A DNA stretch of 64,000 nucleotides. Origin: Guyanagaster necrorhizus. Taxonomy: Eukaryota > Basidiomycota > Agaricomycetes > Agaricales > Physalacriaceae. How positions within the stretch are numbered: position 1 is the first letter of the stretch; each line of letters begins with the position of its first letter. The notes beneath the pieces are model-generated. The model was given only the letters and a program-made list of their open reading frames with translations, searched no databases and had not been told where the DNA came from. The DNA lies in NCBI RefSeq assembly GCF_019112545.1, contig NW_025064912.1, positions 331,049 through 395,048 on the forward strand, in the 5' to 3' direction. Of the stretch, positions 31,866 to 43,042 are shown one piece after another. A program made the position numbers and the translations under genes.

Positions 31866-34800
31866 ATCTGCCATAAACCCTACCAACCCAAACTTTGATT
31901 GAGAGTTCTTCAAACTCCTAGCCTCTATCATTGGAACCCTTTTAGGTCTACTTGTCATTATCCAGCTGTGCCAGGGATGTCACTTGATTACCACCTGTGC
32001 TATTTGACATTATCAAGAATTTCAGCATATGAGACATATACTACACAACATAACCTCCAATCTCCTGCTACATGACATCCTCAACTCCTGAAGAATATCT
32101 CACCAGCCCCTGACTAGCCCCTTATCAGAAGCTGGGCCTAGCAGCTCACATCAGAGGGGTAATCAAGAAGAAGAAAGACATGAATATCCCTCTCAATCCA
32201 GATCAAGTCACCATCAGGTCATAGGATTCAGGAACCCCTGGGTTCCACCCTCTGTCTCTAACCAGAAAGACAGGGGGCTCCTGGAGGACTTCTTTCAGCA
32301 GTCTCCCTCCTCTGACCTTTCTGGCACCTCTTGAACTCATGGGATTGCTGACTATACCAGAGATTCCCTCAATGCCACTTGGGTGGCTCCAAGATCCCAA
32401 CAAGTGTCACCTAGAGGCCAGTCTCATAGCACCTCAGCCTAGCACTAGGATGGAGCAGGCACCCTTGGACAGGCTTGATGATGAGTGACAAATCTGAGAA
32501 AACCAAAACAAGATCATTCACTGCCTATTCTCTGCATGGGACCTCAATGTCTCCTTTAACTATGATGAAGCACTCCAACAAGAAGAACAGAGGTGGTGAG
32601 ATGCTCTCCTGCAAGCCCAAAGCAAGCTTGAGGAGTGGATCATTGAAAAAAGAAGACAGACAGTCAAAGCCACTGAGCATGATCAGCAGCATTGGGAAGA
32701 GCAGTAGAACATTGAGAGGGCCCAACTTGAAAGGGCAAACATCTCAAACTGATATGGGCTCTGCCCAGAAGTCATGTCAGTACTCATGCCAGTCCAGGCT
32801 GACTGATCCCTCTCTACCCTAGTATTCAGAGAACCTAGCACAACTGATTCCAACCTATGGGTGCCAGAGCACTGGGTCAATGCAGAAATCCTCACAGCCA
32901 ATGAAGCCCAAGCCAGAAACAACAGAATGTCCTCTCCAGCCTGGGACGATGTCCTAAGAACTGCCCCTTGCCCTCCAACTCTCCAGTATCCCCCTCTCCG
33001 ATGAACCTCTAGCACTGACACCACTTTCAAGGATGATGAGTCCATCCTTGGGCACTACAGACTACAAGTACCTGGCAATGCCCACATCCCCACCTATGCT
33101 CTCTGAGGGTTTCTCAGAAGCCAGATGGTTGGACAGCTCCTTGATGACAGATACCACAGAAATATCTGCCTCTATCATGAGCAAGTGGTGGTGGAACAAG
33201 CAGCAGAAGGGAATTGGTATGACTCCAATATTGGAAGTCAGCCTGCTTCCTCCTACCTCAATGCCTTAGACTTTTCAGGCCCCACCACTGGGCCCAGTAT
33301 CCAGCTGGAGCAGCAGGTCAACAATGATGGCATGACTGCCAGAGGACAAGGAGAGTTTCTATGACCCACCCACCACTTCTCTCCTTGAGGAAGAGGAAGA
33401 GGACAATGAGCCAGAGCAGAATGAGGAGATTGAGAGCAGCAAACCCCCTTGCACTGGCAGAGAGCTTGCTTACAGACTGGTTGAGGATACAGATGAAGAA
33501 ATACTGGAGGAAGAAATCCAAAGAGCAAGGACTGAGGAATACCAGGAGTGGTATAAGAAGGGGATAACATTTTTATGGCATGACACCAACTGGTTGGCAT
33601 TGCAAATAGGACAATTATACATGAATTCTGAACCTAACAAATGAACAGAGATTCTAAGGCATGGGGCAACTGACTATGCCACTATGCAATACAACAAGAA
33701 TCACCCTGAGAATCAGATCAGCAGACTACTGGCATACCAGATGCTGCAGACTATATGACCAATGCTCTGGTTGCCCTCCATCACTCTGAAATGAGCCATC
33801 TACATGGCCCTGTCAATCTGAAGCATGTTTTCATATTCTGCTCCATCCTCCTGGTCCATAGCAACTTGGCTCTCTTGATCCTGACCACAGCTGGCAAACC
33901 TGCTGAGCTTATACTAAAACCTCTGGACTGGCAAGGAAAGTAGGATTTTGAGAGCACAACCCTCTCCTGATGAAGCCACTGAAAGCAACACAGGGAAGGA
34001 ACCAATCAGAGACAATCCTGAAGCAGTATGGTTGGGCTTCACCATAAGGGATGGAGTCATCATCCAAAAGGAAGCTGTCCTGCAAGGAAGCCCCATAGCA
34101 GATGATAATTCACTTCATTCATTCTCACAACTGCCTGATGAGTGGTGACAATCCCTGTTCTTGGAATGGTCCAACCCAATGGGTGCACTACCTGAAAACA
34201 CCACAGTATTACAATGCAGGCCCAACTTACTCTGCAAGCCTTGACCCTTCAAAGAGGCCTCAGATGACATCAACTGATTCCTGGTTGATTGCAAACAATA
34301 CTTTGAGATCTACATTGGGTACCTCAGGACTGACATAAATAAGGTGGCTTTTACCACCTCATACCTCAAGGAGAAAGCCAAGATCTGATGGATCCTTATC
34401 TCCCTGAATTTCTGATCATTCACCAGAGAGCATTACTGATACCCCTGATGGCCAGTATTCAAACAAATATTACACAACAAGTTCATTGATCTGGCAGTGC
34501 AGGAAGTGCACAAACAAAAGATCAAGGACTACAAGATGGGAGATAAGGTGGCAACAGATGACTTTGATGAGCTGGAGCAGTTAGCCAAGCTCACTGGGAT
34601 CTGAGATGACATAGCAAACAATGGGCAGATGGTGGAGGCCCTCAAGAGAGGAGTCTCCTCCTTATACATCATGATGATTTCTGGCATCAGCATTAAAGCA
34701 TTGATGCTGGTAGGATATGACAAATGAAAGGAAAGAGTTATTGAGATGTACAAGAAGCGACAAAGGCAGAAAGCAGAACAATTGACCCTGCAAGACTACC

Positions 34801-35131
34801 CAAAGAAGTTGATCCCACCAACCCTGAACAAATCATCAGAGACAACTGCTGGAAAATTATCAGGACCCTCAATGGCCTCTGCTATGGCACACAGAAAACA
34901 GAGACAGAGACAACATACACAGGAGCAGAGAAGCCTATGGATATAGACTGTATGAAGAAGGAAGAGAAGTGTTTCAACTGCAGACAAAAGAGCTATATGG
35001 CCAAAGATTGTCCAAAGAAGAAAAGGACTTGAGAAGATATCCAAGCACAGATCACCAAACTGCAAAAAGAAGAAGAAGATCTTGGCATAGAAACCAAAGT
35101 GGAGGAGGTAAAAGATGGAGCCAGTCAGTGA
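31866..35131 (+). pseudogene. Gag of copy F
   Basis: The start codon has decayed (ATG to ATA, near 31864), but the hydrophobic segment FFKLLASIIGTLLGLLVIIQ is preserved. The capsid core is at about 34260-34760. The zinc knuckle (34969-35010) reads CFNCRQKSYMAKDC, so the zinc-binding His is Tyr. The gag stop TGA is at 35129-35131. Many internal TGA codons are present. Confidence 0.8.
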
Positions 35132-37676
35132 GTGATTCCACTGGACTGACCAAAGGACTTCATGGTATGCAAACAATAGCTGCTAGTTGGACTAACAGTA
35201 CCTCTGTAGTTACTCCTATGCCCAACTTATACATGCATTTGAATATACCTCAATTATCCACCCTGCACACTAATGAATCATAAAAAGAAACTCAAACACC
35301 CATGGGCCAAACAGGGACAGAGAGCCCCAATAGCTGGCTACAACCATTCAGCACTGAATGAACATGGTGAGCCATCAAGAATGCTAAAACTGAAGAAGTG
35401 GCAAAAGCCATACTTTGGAATTGGATCCACAAGACCAGAGTTGAGGAAGTTGTTGACAAGGCAATAAAAGGAATCAGAAAGGCAGAACACTGCCATGCCC
35501 TGGAGTGGTTAGATGAGCTTCAAGGAGCAAAGAAGTTTATTCAACAATCTAAAACCCTGGGACAAGACTCACTGGCTAAAGCCCAAATCAAAACTCTCAC
35601 ATCTCACACTGTGTATGCCATAACTGCTCTTATAGACAGTGGTTGTACTGAGAGTTTCATTAACCATGCTTTCATCAACAAGCACCAACTCCCAACAAGG
35701 GCAACTGCCACACCTATTCTGGTGTACAATGCAGACAGCATGAAGAACTAAGCTGGTTCAATCACTGAGTTCATCAAATTATGACTCATGATCAGAGATC
35801 ATTCTGAATGGATCAACCTAGCCATCACTGACCTGGGAACAAAGAAAGTCTTTCTCAGATATGACTGACTGATCAGACATAATCTGCTGATCAACTGAAA
35901 GACTGGAAGGATAACATTTGTCTAATGTAAATGCTGAAAGCTACCATTCAAACTACCAGATGCAGACCCTGAAGATTGCTGGGATGAAGAAATGAAAGAT
36001 GGGAACATGATTCTTGCCATTGACCTACAACATGAGATAAACATTCAAGCAGTACACCATGCCAATAATCTCACCACCAAGGCCAACAAACAGAAGAGAG
36101 AGAAGATGTTCAAAGAAATGGTGCCTGAGTGGGTGCAGGATTATTGGGATCTGTTCAAGAAGGAGAGCTTCAATGAGCTTCCTGAACCTAAACCCTGGGA
36201 TTATGCTATGAAGTTGATTCCCAACACCTGCCAACCTCAATTGCAAAACCTACCTACTCAGAAATAATGAACAACAGGAACTTGACAAGTTCCTTGAAGA
36301 AAATCTATCCAGCAGAAGGATCAGACTATCAAAATCCCCTATGGCATCACCATTCTTCTTTGTCAAGAAGAAGGATGGAAAACTGTGTCCAGTCTAAGAC
36401 TATCAGAAGCTCAACAAGATGATGATTAAAAACTATTATCCTCTTCCTCTAGTCTCAGAACTGATGGACAAGTTGAGGGGTGCCAAATACTACATGAAGC
36501 TTAATGTCTGATGGGGATACAATAACATCTGAATCAAGGAAGGGGATGAGTGGAAGGTGGCCTTCTGAATGAACTGAGGACTGTTTGAGCTGATGGTAAT
36601 GTTCTTTGGGCTCACAAATTCCTCTGCCACATTCTAATGAATGATGAACAACATATTCAAAGACCTCATATCCACTGGAAAAGTCACCATCTACCTCAAC
36701 AATATCCTAATCATGTCAAGAACAAAGGAGAAACACCAGAAGCTGGTATGACAAGTACTAGCCTTGATGAGAAAACATAAATTATTCCTCAAAGCAGAGA
36801 AGTGTGAGTTTGCAGTACTCAAAACTGAGTATCTCAGATTAATCATTAGCAAAGGAAGTATACAAATGGATCCTATCAAGATCATAGGAGTCACCAAATG
36901 GCCAGAACCCATTAAGAAGAAGAAACTCCAATCCTTCTTGGGATTCACAAACTTCTACTGATGATTCATTTGGGACTACAGCAAGATAGTCCATTCAATG
37001 ATGCAATTAACTGGTAATGCCCCATGATCCTGGGGTGTATTGCAACAGTTGGCATTTGACAACCTCAAACACTGTTTAACAGAGGATATACTTCTCACTA
37101 TTCCAACTCAAGAAGGAAAATTCTGCATCAAAGCCAACTCTAGTGAAGGTGTGATAGATGCTGTCCTCTTCTAAGAATAAGAGGGCTGATGGTGACTGGT
37201 TGCATTTCTTTCCAAGGCTCTAACCACCACAAAAGTGCTATGAGAGACACAAGGAAGTGGAACCAATGCATAGCCCCCTCCCTCAATCACAAGCACAGGA
37301 TGATGAAAGAAGGAGGAATGATCTGCTATGATAGACAGATCTATATCTCAAGAGACCAAGGACTCCATGGTGAGATCATCACTATGTATTATGATCATGT
37401 GACTTCCAGGCACCCAGGCATCACCAAGACAAAGGAGCTGATCTTATGAGAATACTGGTGGCTAAAATAGGCCAGGACATTAAATGATATGTCAAAGCAT
37501 GCAAGACTTGCCAATATGGCAAGTCTTTAACACAATCACATGCTGCTCCACTCCACCCAAACAAGGTCCCATCAACATCATGGATCCACATTTTGGTAGA
37601 TATGATCACTGGGTTACTGGACTGTAATGGCTATGATGCTATTATCATTATTATCAATTGATTCTCTAAAGCAATC
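35125..37676 (+). pseudogene. Pol of copy F, left piece
   Basis: It is open in the -1 frame over the gag stop (VSDSTGLTKGLHGMQ). The protease motif LIDSGCTESF is near 35630. RT runs about 36250-36960 with YLNN in place of YLDD (near 36693). RNase H is partly deleted: 37100-37240 jumps to the pre-integrase region at about 37260. The integrase zinc module is at about 37390-37510. The core begins VDMITGLLDCNGYDA and is cut by copy G. Confidence 0.8.
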
Positions 37677-38112
37677 TGTTACAATTTTTTCCTTTTTCTT
37701 TACCATTTTACCCCTATTTATGCTTAGTCAGGATGCATAGGACTGTGGGAGAGCTTAGTCATCACAACTAACCCACCCATCAAGTCAGCCCAGACAACAA
37801 TGCTCAACGACACACAAGCACCCTTTTATGTATGGTAACAATGCCCAAGGACAACAGGCACTATAGACACAGACAAACACAATTAGTAGGAATATTATTA
37901 GCACAGCCTGTACAGTATTTAAGACCCACAGCTCTCGCTGGCATACCCCAGCTTTGAGCTAAAGTTTATAACTACCATTCTACCTTGAGTCTATCACTGA
38001 CCTTGAGTCACACAGATGAAGGACTAATTTCATGAACTCAGCTGATCCCTCAAAGTGTGAAGAGACAGCTGTTTATCATGTGGTTCTGCTCACATGATGC
38101 TTGGGCCTAACA
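37677..38112 (+). repeat. 5' LTR of copy G (436 bp)
   Basis: TGTTACAATTTTTTCC ... GGGCCTAACA. TATA-like gtatttaagac lies at about 37914, and the predicted RNA start agctttgagctaa at 37950-37962. Confidence 0.92.
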
Positions 38113-38113
38113 A

Positions 38114-38126
38114 TTAGCTTGAAGCT
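38114..38126 (+). promoter_or_regulatory. Self-priming primer-binding site of copy G
   Basis: ttagcttgaagct. It is complementary to the LTR start region at 37950-37962 except for one transition at an ancestral CpG. Confidence 0.7.
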
Positions 38127-38168
38127 TCCAACTTCCCTTTCTCAAGCCCAATTGTGCTGAGAAACCAA

Positions 38169-41100
38169 ATGCCCTCTGCAACTCCTACCAACCCAAATTT
38201 TGATCACGAGTTCTTTGAACTCCTAGCTTCTATCGTCAGAACATTGATTGGCTTATTGGTGATCATCAAGCTGTGCTGGTGAAGAGGATCTGAGCATGTG
38301 CAAGGTGAAAACAGATACAGCAGAGTGTTATCCACTGACCACACTCACACCAACACACACACAAAACTCCTAGTTTGTGGAGGGATTATAATGCGATAAA
38401 GTAGTATTCAACAAATGTAATTGTTTTCTTCAATGAGATCACAGCGCACGAACAGTAATAGCATGCTTACAACAGTCTGAGGTCTCTCTAAGTCTCAAAG
38501 CTTTTTGTTTTATCAAAACAAGAGGTGGCAACTGGTGTTGCCAGGCCTCAAGGCAAAGGGATACTGCAGCTTAATACAATACATCGAAACACTCTCTCAA
38601 AACTCTCAAATGGTCTCAAGCACAGCTCAGATCAACACAAATCTCTAACACACACAATACACAACTCAAAGTGTCGCACTCTAAGCAAAAACCAATCACA
38701 AACATATCCACAAGTGCCAAAGAGCACAGATCTCTGTTCACAAGCTTCCAAACCGATCGTAGACCCACAGGATTCAAACCTATGTGATCCAGAGACACAA
38801 AACCCAATAAAACACCATCTGACAGACCAAAGGGTTTGAACCTCTGCCACCTGTAGCGCTGCATATCACAAATACCTCAGAAACTCAAGATGATGCCCTT
38901 CAGACACCGCTCTCTTATTCTCAGGTTAGAGCGCAATCCAAACCTCTTATCAAACTGGGCTTAAGTCCTTCATGAGCTTCGATGCCTCGCTTAGTTCTCA
39001 CAGCTCTCTGAAGGGTATTCAATAATAAGTTTATTCTCTCGCCTGAAGTTACAAACACAAACCCAGAGCTAGAGTGCAAGGCTTTCTGTGCCCAATACAC
39101 CACAACTGAGGGGGTCAGAAACTTTTTTTTCTACTCATACAATACTGTATTTAAATACTCTACTATGGTACTTACTAATACAATCCTACTATGGTATTCT
39201 CAAAGTGCAGGACTCCATGCTGGATCCCATGGGTACTATTCGCATGCGTATCACAGTTGCCGCACTTATTCGCTTCTGCGCCAGGACTGCACAAGGTTTC
39301 CTCGCTTAGCTGACCTCGGCTAGCTGGCCTAGCCCACTCTGCTCACTTTCTTCTTGCCTCGGTGACATATCTCTGACAGTGGTAGACTGTTCTGGACCCC
39401 CGGAGTTATCTCCTATGTCTGGAGTCAGCCACAATAGTTATGTTCTCTTCTCTAGTGTCTCAACATTCTCTCTGGCACATGAAACGCACCACTTCTGGCC
39501 TGGCATGTATTAATTAACTTTCCCAATATAGTATATGTCATACCATGGTATGATGTGGAGTCCCTCGCTGTGTTAAGCATGCTAAAGCACCATTAGTATG
39601 TGTGCGAGTCTCTGAGCAGCACATGTGCTATTCATCTCTGAGCATAATATTCCTCTACCTATCCCCTTGTTGCCATCATTGCATCTCTCTGTTCAGCACC
39701 CAGTTATTCAGATACCTTTCTTAGGGTCCTGGATCTCTGTTCTCAAGCATGTTCCATCAGTGCATCATTGATCAATGTGATCAGGATTGCTGATCATGTT
39801 TCGATCATATTCTTTTTATTTTTAGCATGTCCTCTCATGATAGTATTGGCACATTTAGGGCCAAGTGCTGAGATCTCACATGCAGTCTAACCCCTCTGGT
39901 ATTAGTCTGTTACTAGGCCATGCACTCTGCTTATTGTTACTTCAGTTTAGCATTATGATAGCTAGGTTTCTGTGTGCTCTAGTCCTATTTTCTGTTACAT
40001 GCTTACTGGACTGGAATGCAGTCCATGTATTTGCAATTTTTGCAATTTTACATGCCTGAACATGGAGAGAGCATGTCACTGGGGATGCCATTCCATCACT
40101 GCCTGGGTGATTAGGCATTATCAAGAATTCCAAAGCATTCAACGTATTCCACAAAATGTAACCCCAGACCTCCCCTTATATGACATCCCCAACTCTCAAT
40201 GAACAACCTACCAGCTTCCAGAAGCCAGGCCTAGTGGCATGTATTAGGGGGATGGTCAAGAAGAAATGGGAAGACAGCACTCTCCCCAACCTGGAAACTG
40301 GCAGCCTCGCATCTCAAGAAACAATGGGATCTTTGTACCAGACACAATCCTCCATGGTGAGGACCATAACCTCCCAGAAGACTTCTTTGAACAGTCCCCC
40401 TCCCCTGATCTCTCTTCTGCCTCCTGAACCCATGGGATTGCCGACCATGCCAGGGACTCTCTCGATGCCCCTAGGATGGCTCGACGATCCCAACCCCCCA
40501 CTCTTGGCAGCCAGCCTCATGACTCCCCCACTCCTACCTGAACCAACTTGAGGATGAGGAGGAACCCCCAGAACAACAATGAGCAATGACGAGTATGAGA
40601 AGAAACAGTATGGAGGTACTTCTCAACCTGAGACTTTACCATTCTCTTTAACTATGATGATGCCATCTGACAGGAAGAGCATAGGCAGCAGAATGAGCCA
40701 CAGCCAGTACATGATGAATGTCCAAGCCACCATGAGAAAGAGGAGCAAAGAAGGGAGGCTGCTAAGTATGATGAGCAGAACAGAGAGCAGCAGCAAGAAA
40801 TGGAGAGAGAGCAGTTGGCTTGAGCCAACTATGGACTACAACCTGAAGTTGCAAGCGTACTCATGCCAGTACGAGCTGACCCCTCCCTCTCAACTCCTGT
40901 TTTCTGAGAACCGAGCTCTGGAACCAGCGTCTGGAGTGAGAACTGATACCAAGGAGAAATCCATGCAGCAGAAGGAAGCACAGCAGAGTCTCCCCTCCGC
41001 CATCCTTGGACACTATGGGCTTCAAGTCCCTGAAAATGCCTATATCCCCACCCAGGCCCTCTGAGGGTTCCTTGGAAGCAGGGTGGTCAGACAGCTTGTT

Positions 41101-43042
41101 GACAATGATGACTACCAGCAGAACGTCCGCCTCTATTGTGAGTGAGTGGAGGCAGCAAGAGCAACTGGTGGAAGCCGCTATGACTCTGAGATCAGTAGCC
41201 AGTCAGCTGCCACCTACAACTATCCACTAGGTCCTTCAACTGCTGGCCTGAGCTCCCAGCCAGGACAGCATGATGACCATCTGGCAAGAAGGGGCTGGGA
41301 GTTTCTATGACCAGCCTGTCAGTTCTCTCCTCGAGGAGGAAGATGAAGATGAGGAAGAAGAAATGGAGAGTAGCAATCCTCTCAGGGGACCACCATATGA
41401 TTCACTGGAAGAGACTGACGAAGAAGAAGTAGGAAGGTTAGCGCAGGAGGAAAGGGCACAGGAGTACCAGGAGTACTACCTATGGGGAGTAAACTTCTTG
41501 TGGTGCAATGCTGCCTGGATAGCATCAGCAATGGGACAATTATATTTACGTTCAGACACTAACAAGCGAACAGAAATTCTAAGGTGGGCAGCAACAGACT
41601 ATGCTGCCCAACAGTATAATCAATGACACCCTGAGTATCCAATCAGCTGAACACCGGCTTATCAGGCTACCCCCAGCATATGACCAATGCTGAAGACCCC
41701 TTCCATACCACCAAAGTGAGCCATATACCAGGCTCTATCACTTCAAAGCACCTTTACAAACTCCAACTATTCGGCACAATCCATGGCAGCCTGGCTTACC
41801 ATAGCCCAAGTCCAGCTGACCACAAGACACCTGAACCCCTGGACAGGACAGGGAAGCTGACTCCTAGGGGGGCAACCACTCCTTGACCAAGCCATGACCA
41901 GTGAGGCCAGAAAGGAACCCATAAGGGATGATCCTGAGGCCATCTGACTTGGATTCACAATCTGAGATGGGGTCATTGTCCAGATAGAGGAACCAAAGGG
42001 AAGCCCAGTAGCTGACGATCACTCCCTCCATTCATTCCCCAGACCCCCTGCCGAATGGGGTCAGCCACCCTTTGATGGATGGCCTAACCCTATGAGAGCA
42101 TTACCTGAAAATGCCCATGTCCTCCAGTGCTGTCCGGACCTGCTTCGGAAACCCTGCCTGTTCAAGGGGGCCTCCGATGATATCGACAGATTCCTCATAG
42201 ACTGTAAACAATACTTCGAGGTATATGTTGGGTATCTGGGGTCTGACATGAACAAGGTCATCTTCACCGCCTCCTACTTAGAGGAGAAGGCCAAGACTTG
42301 GTGGATCCTTATCGCCCTGAACTTCCAATCCTCCACTCGGGGACATTACCAATACCCCTCATGGCTGGTGTTCAAACAAATGCTGAATGACAAATTCATT
42401 GATCCTGCAGTACAAGAGGTACACAGACAAAAGATCAAGGAATACAAGATGGGGGACAAGATGGCTACAGACTACTTCAACAAGCTAGAAAGGCTTGCCA
42501 AGCTAGCCAGGATCAGAGACAACATCAGAAATAATGGCCGAATGGTCGAAGCCCTCAAGAGAGGAGTTTCCCCCTTATACCTCATGATGATCTCCACAAT
42601 GGGTGTCAGAATGCTGATGCCAGTCAGATATGACCAATGGAAGGAGCAGATCATCAAGATGTATAAGGAACAACAAAGGCAGAAAGCGGAATCATCGACA
42701 CTACAAGACTACACCAAGAAATCAACCCCACCAATCCAGAACAAGTCTGGGCAAACTGCCAGGAAATCACCAGGACCCTCAATGGCAACAAATTACGGCA
42801 GTCAGAAGACAGGAACAGAGACCACATACACTGGTGCAGGAAAACCAATGGACATAGACTGGATGAAGAAGGAGGGCAAGTGCTTCAATTGCAGATAGAA
42901 GGGGCACATGGCCAAAGACTGCCCAAAGAAGAAGTAAATCCACAAAGACATATGGGCGCAGATAGCTGAGTTACAAAAAGAAGATGAAGAACTTGGGAAG
43001 GAGACAAAGGTCAAGGAAGTAAAAGATGGGGCTGACCAGTGA
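38169..43042 (+). pseudogene. Gag of copy G, interrupted by repeat R3
   Basis: The ATG at 38169 begins MPSATPTNPNFDHEFFELL and the hydrophobic helix IVRTLIGLLVIIKLCW. R3 (38280-40078) is inserted right after it, and gag resumes with SITAWVIRHYQEF. A Pro/Glu-rich middle follows, then the capsid core in a long open stretch 42092-42895 (FKGASDDIDRFLIDCKQYF, YLEEKAKTWW, MLNDKFIDPAVQEV). The knuckle CFNCR-stop-KGHMAKDC (about 42885-42925) is broken by one TAG. Gag stop TGA is at 43040-43042. Confidence 0.85.
38280..40078 (+). mobile_element. Repeat R, copy R3: full-length reference copy (about 1.8 kb)
   Basis: It starts TGAAGAGGATCTGAG (38280) and ends ...GAGAGCATGTCA (40078). The same end is seen in copy R4 at 63300 (reverse), which fixes both termini as TG...CA. 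Flanks gctgg and ctggg suggest a 4-5 bp target duplication, slightly decayed. There is no credible ORF, primer-binding site or polypurine tract. It is best read as a long solo LTR or a non-autonomous LTR-derived element. Confidence 0.75.

Larger units (their letters stand above)
31427..37676 (+). mobile_element. Gypsy chromovirus copy F, left piece
   Basis: The 5' LTR lacks its first part (31427-31807), followed by gag, protease, RT, RNase H remnants and the start of integrase. Copy G interrupts it at 37677, and F resumes at 47402 with the exact duplication CAATC. It is strongly CpG-depleted. Confidence 0.88.
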
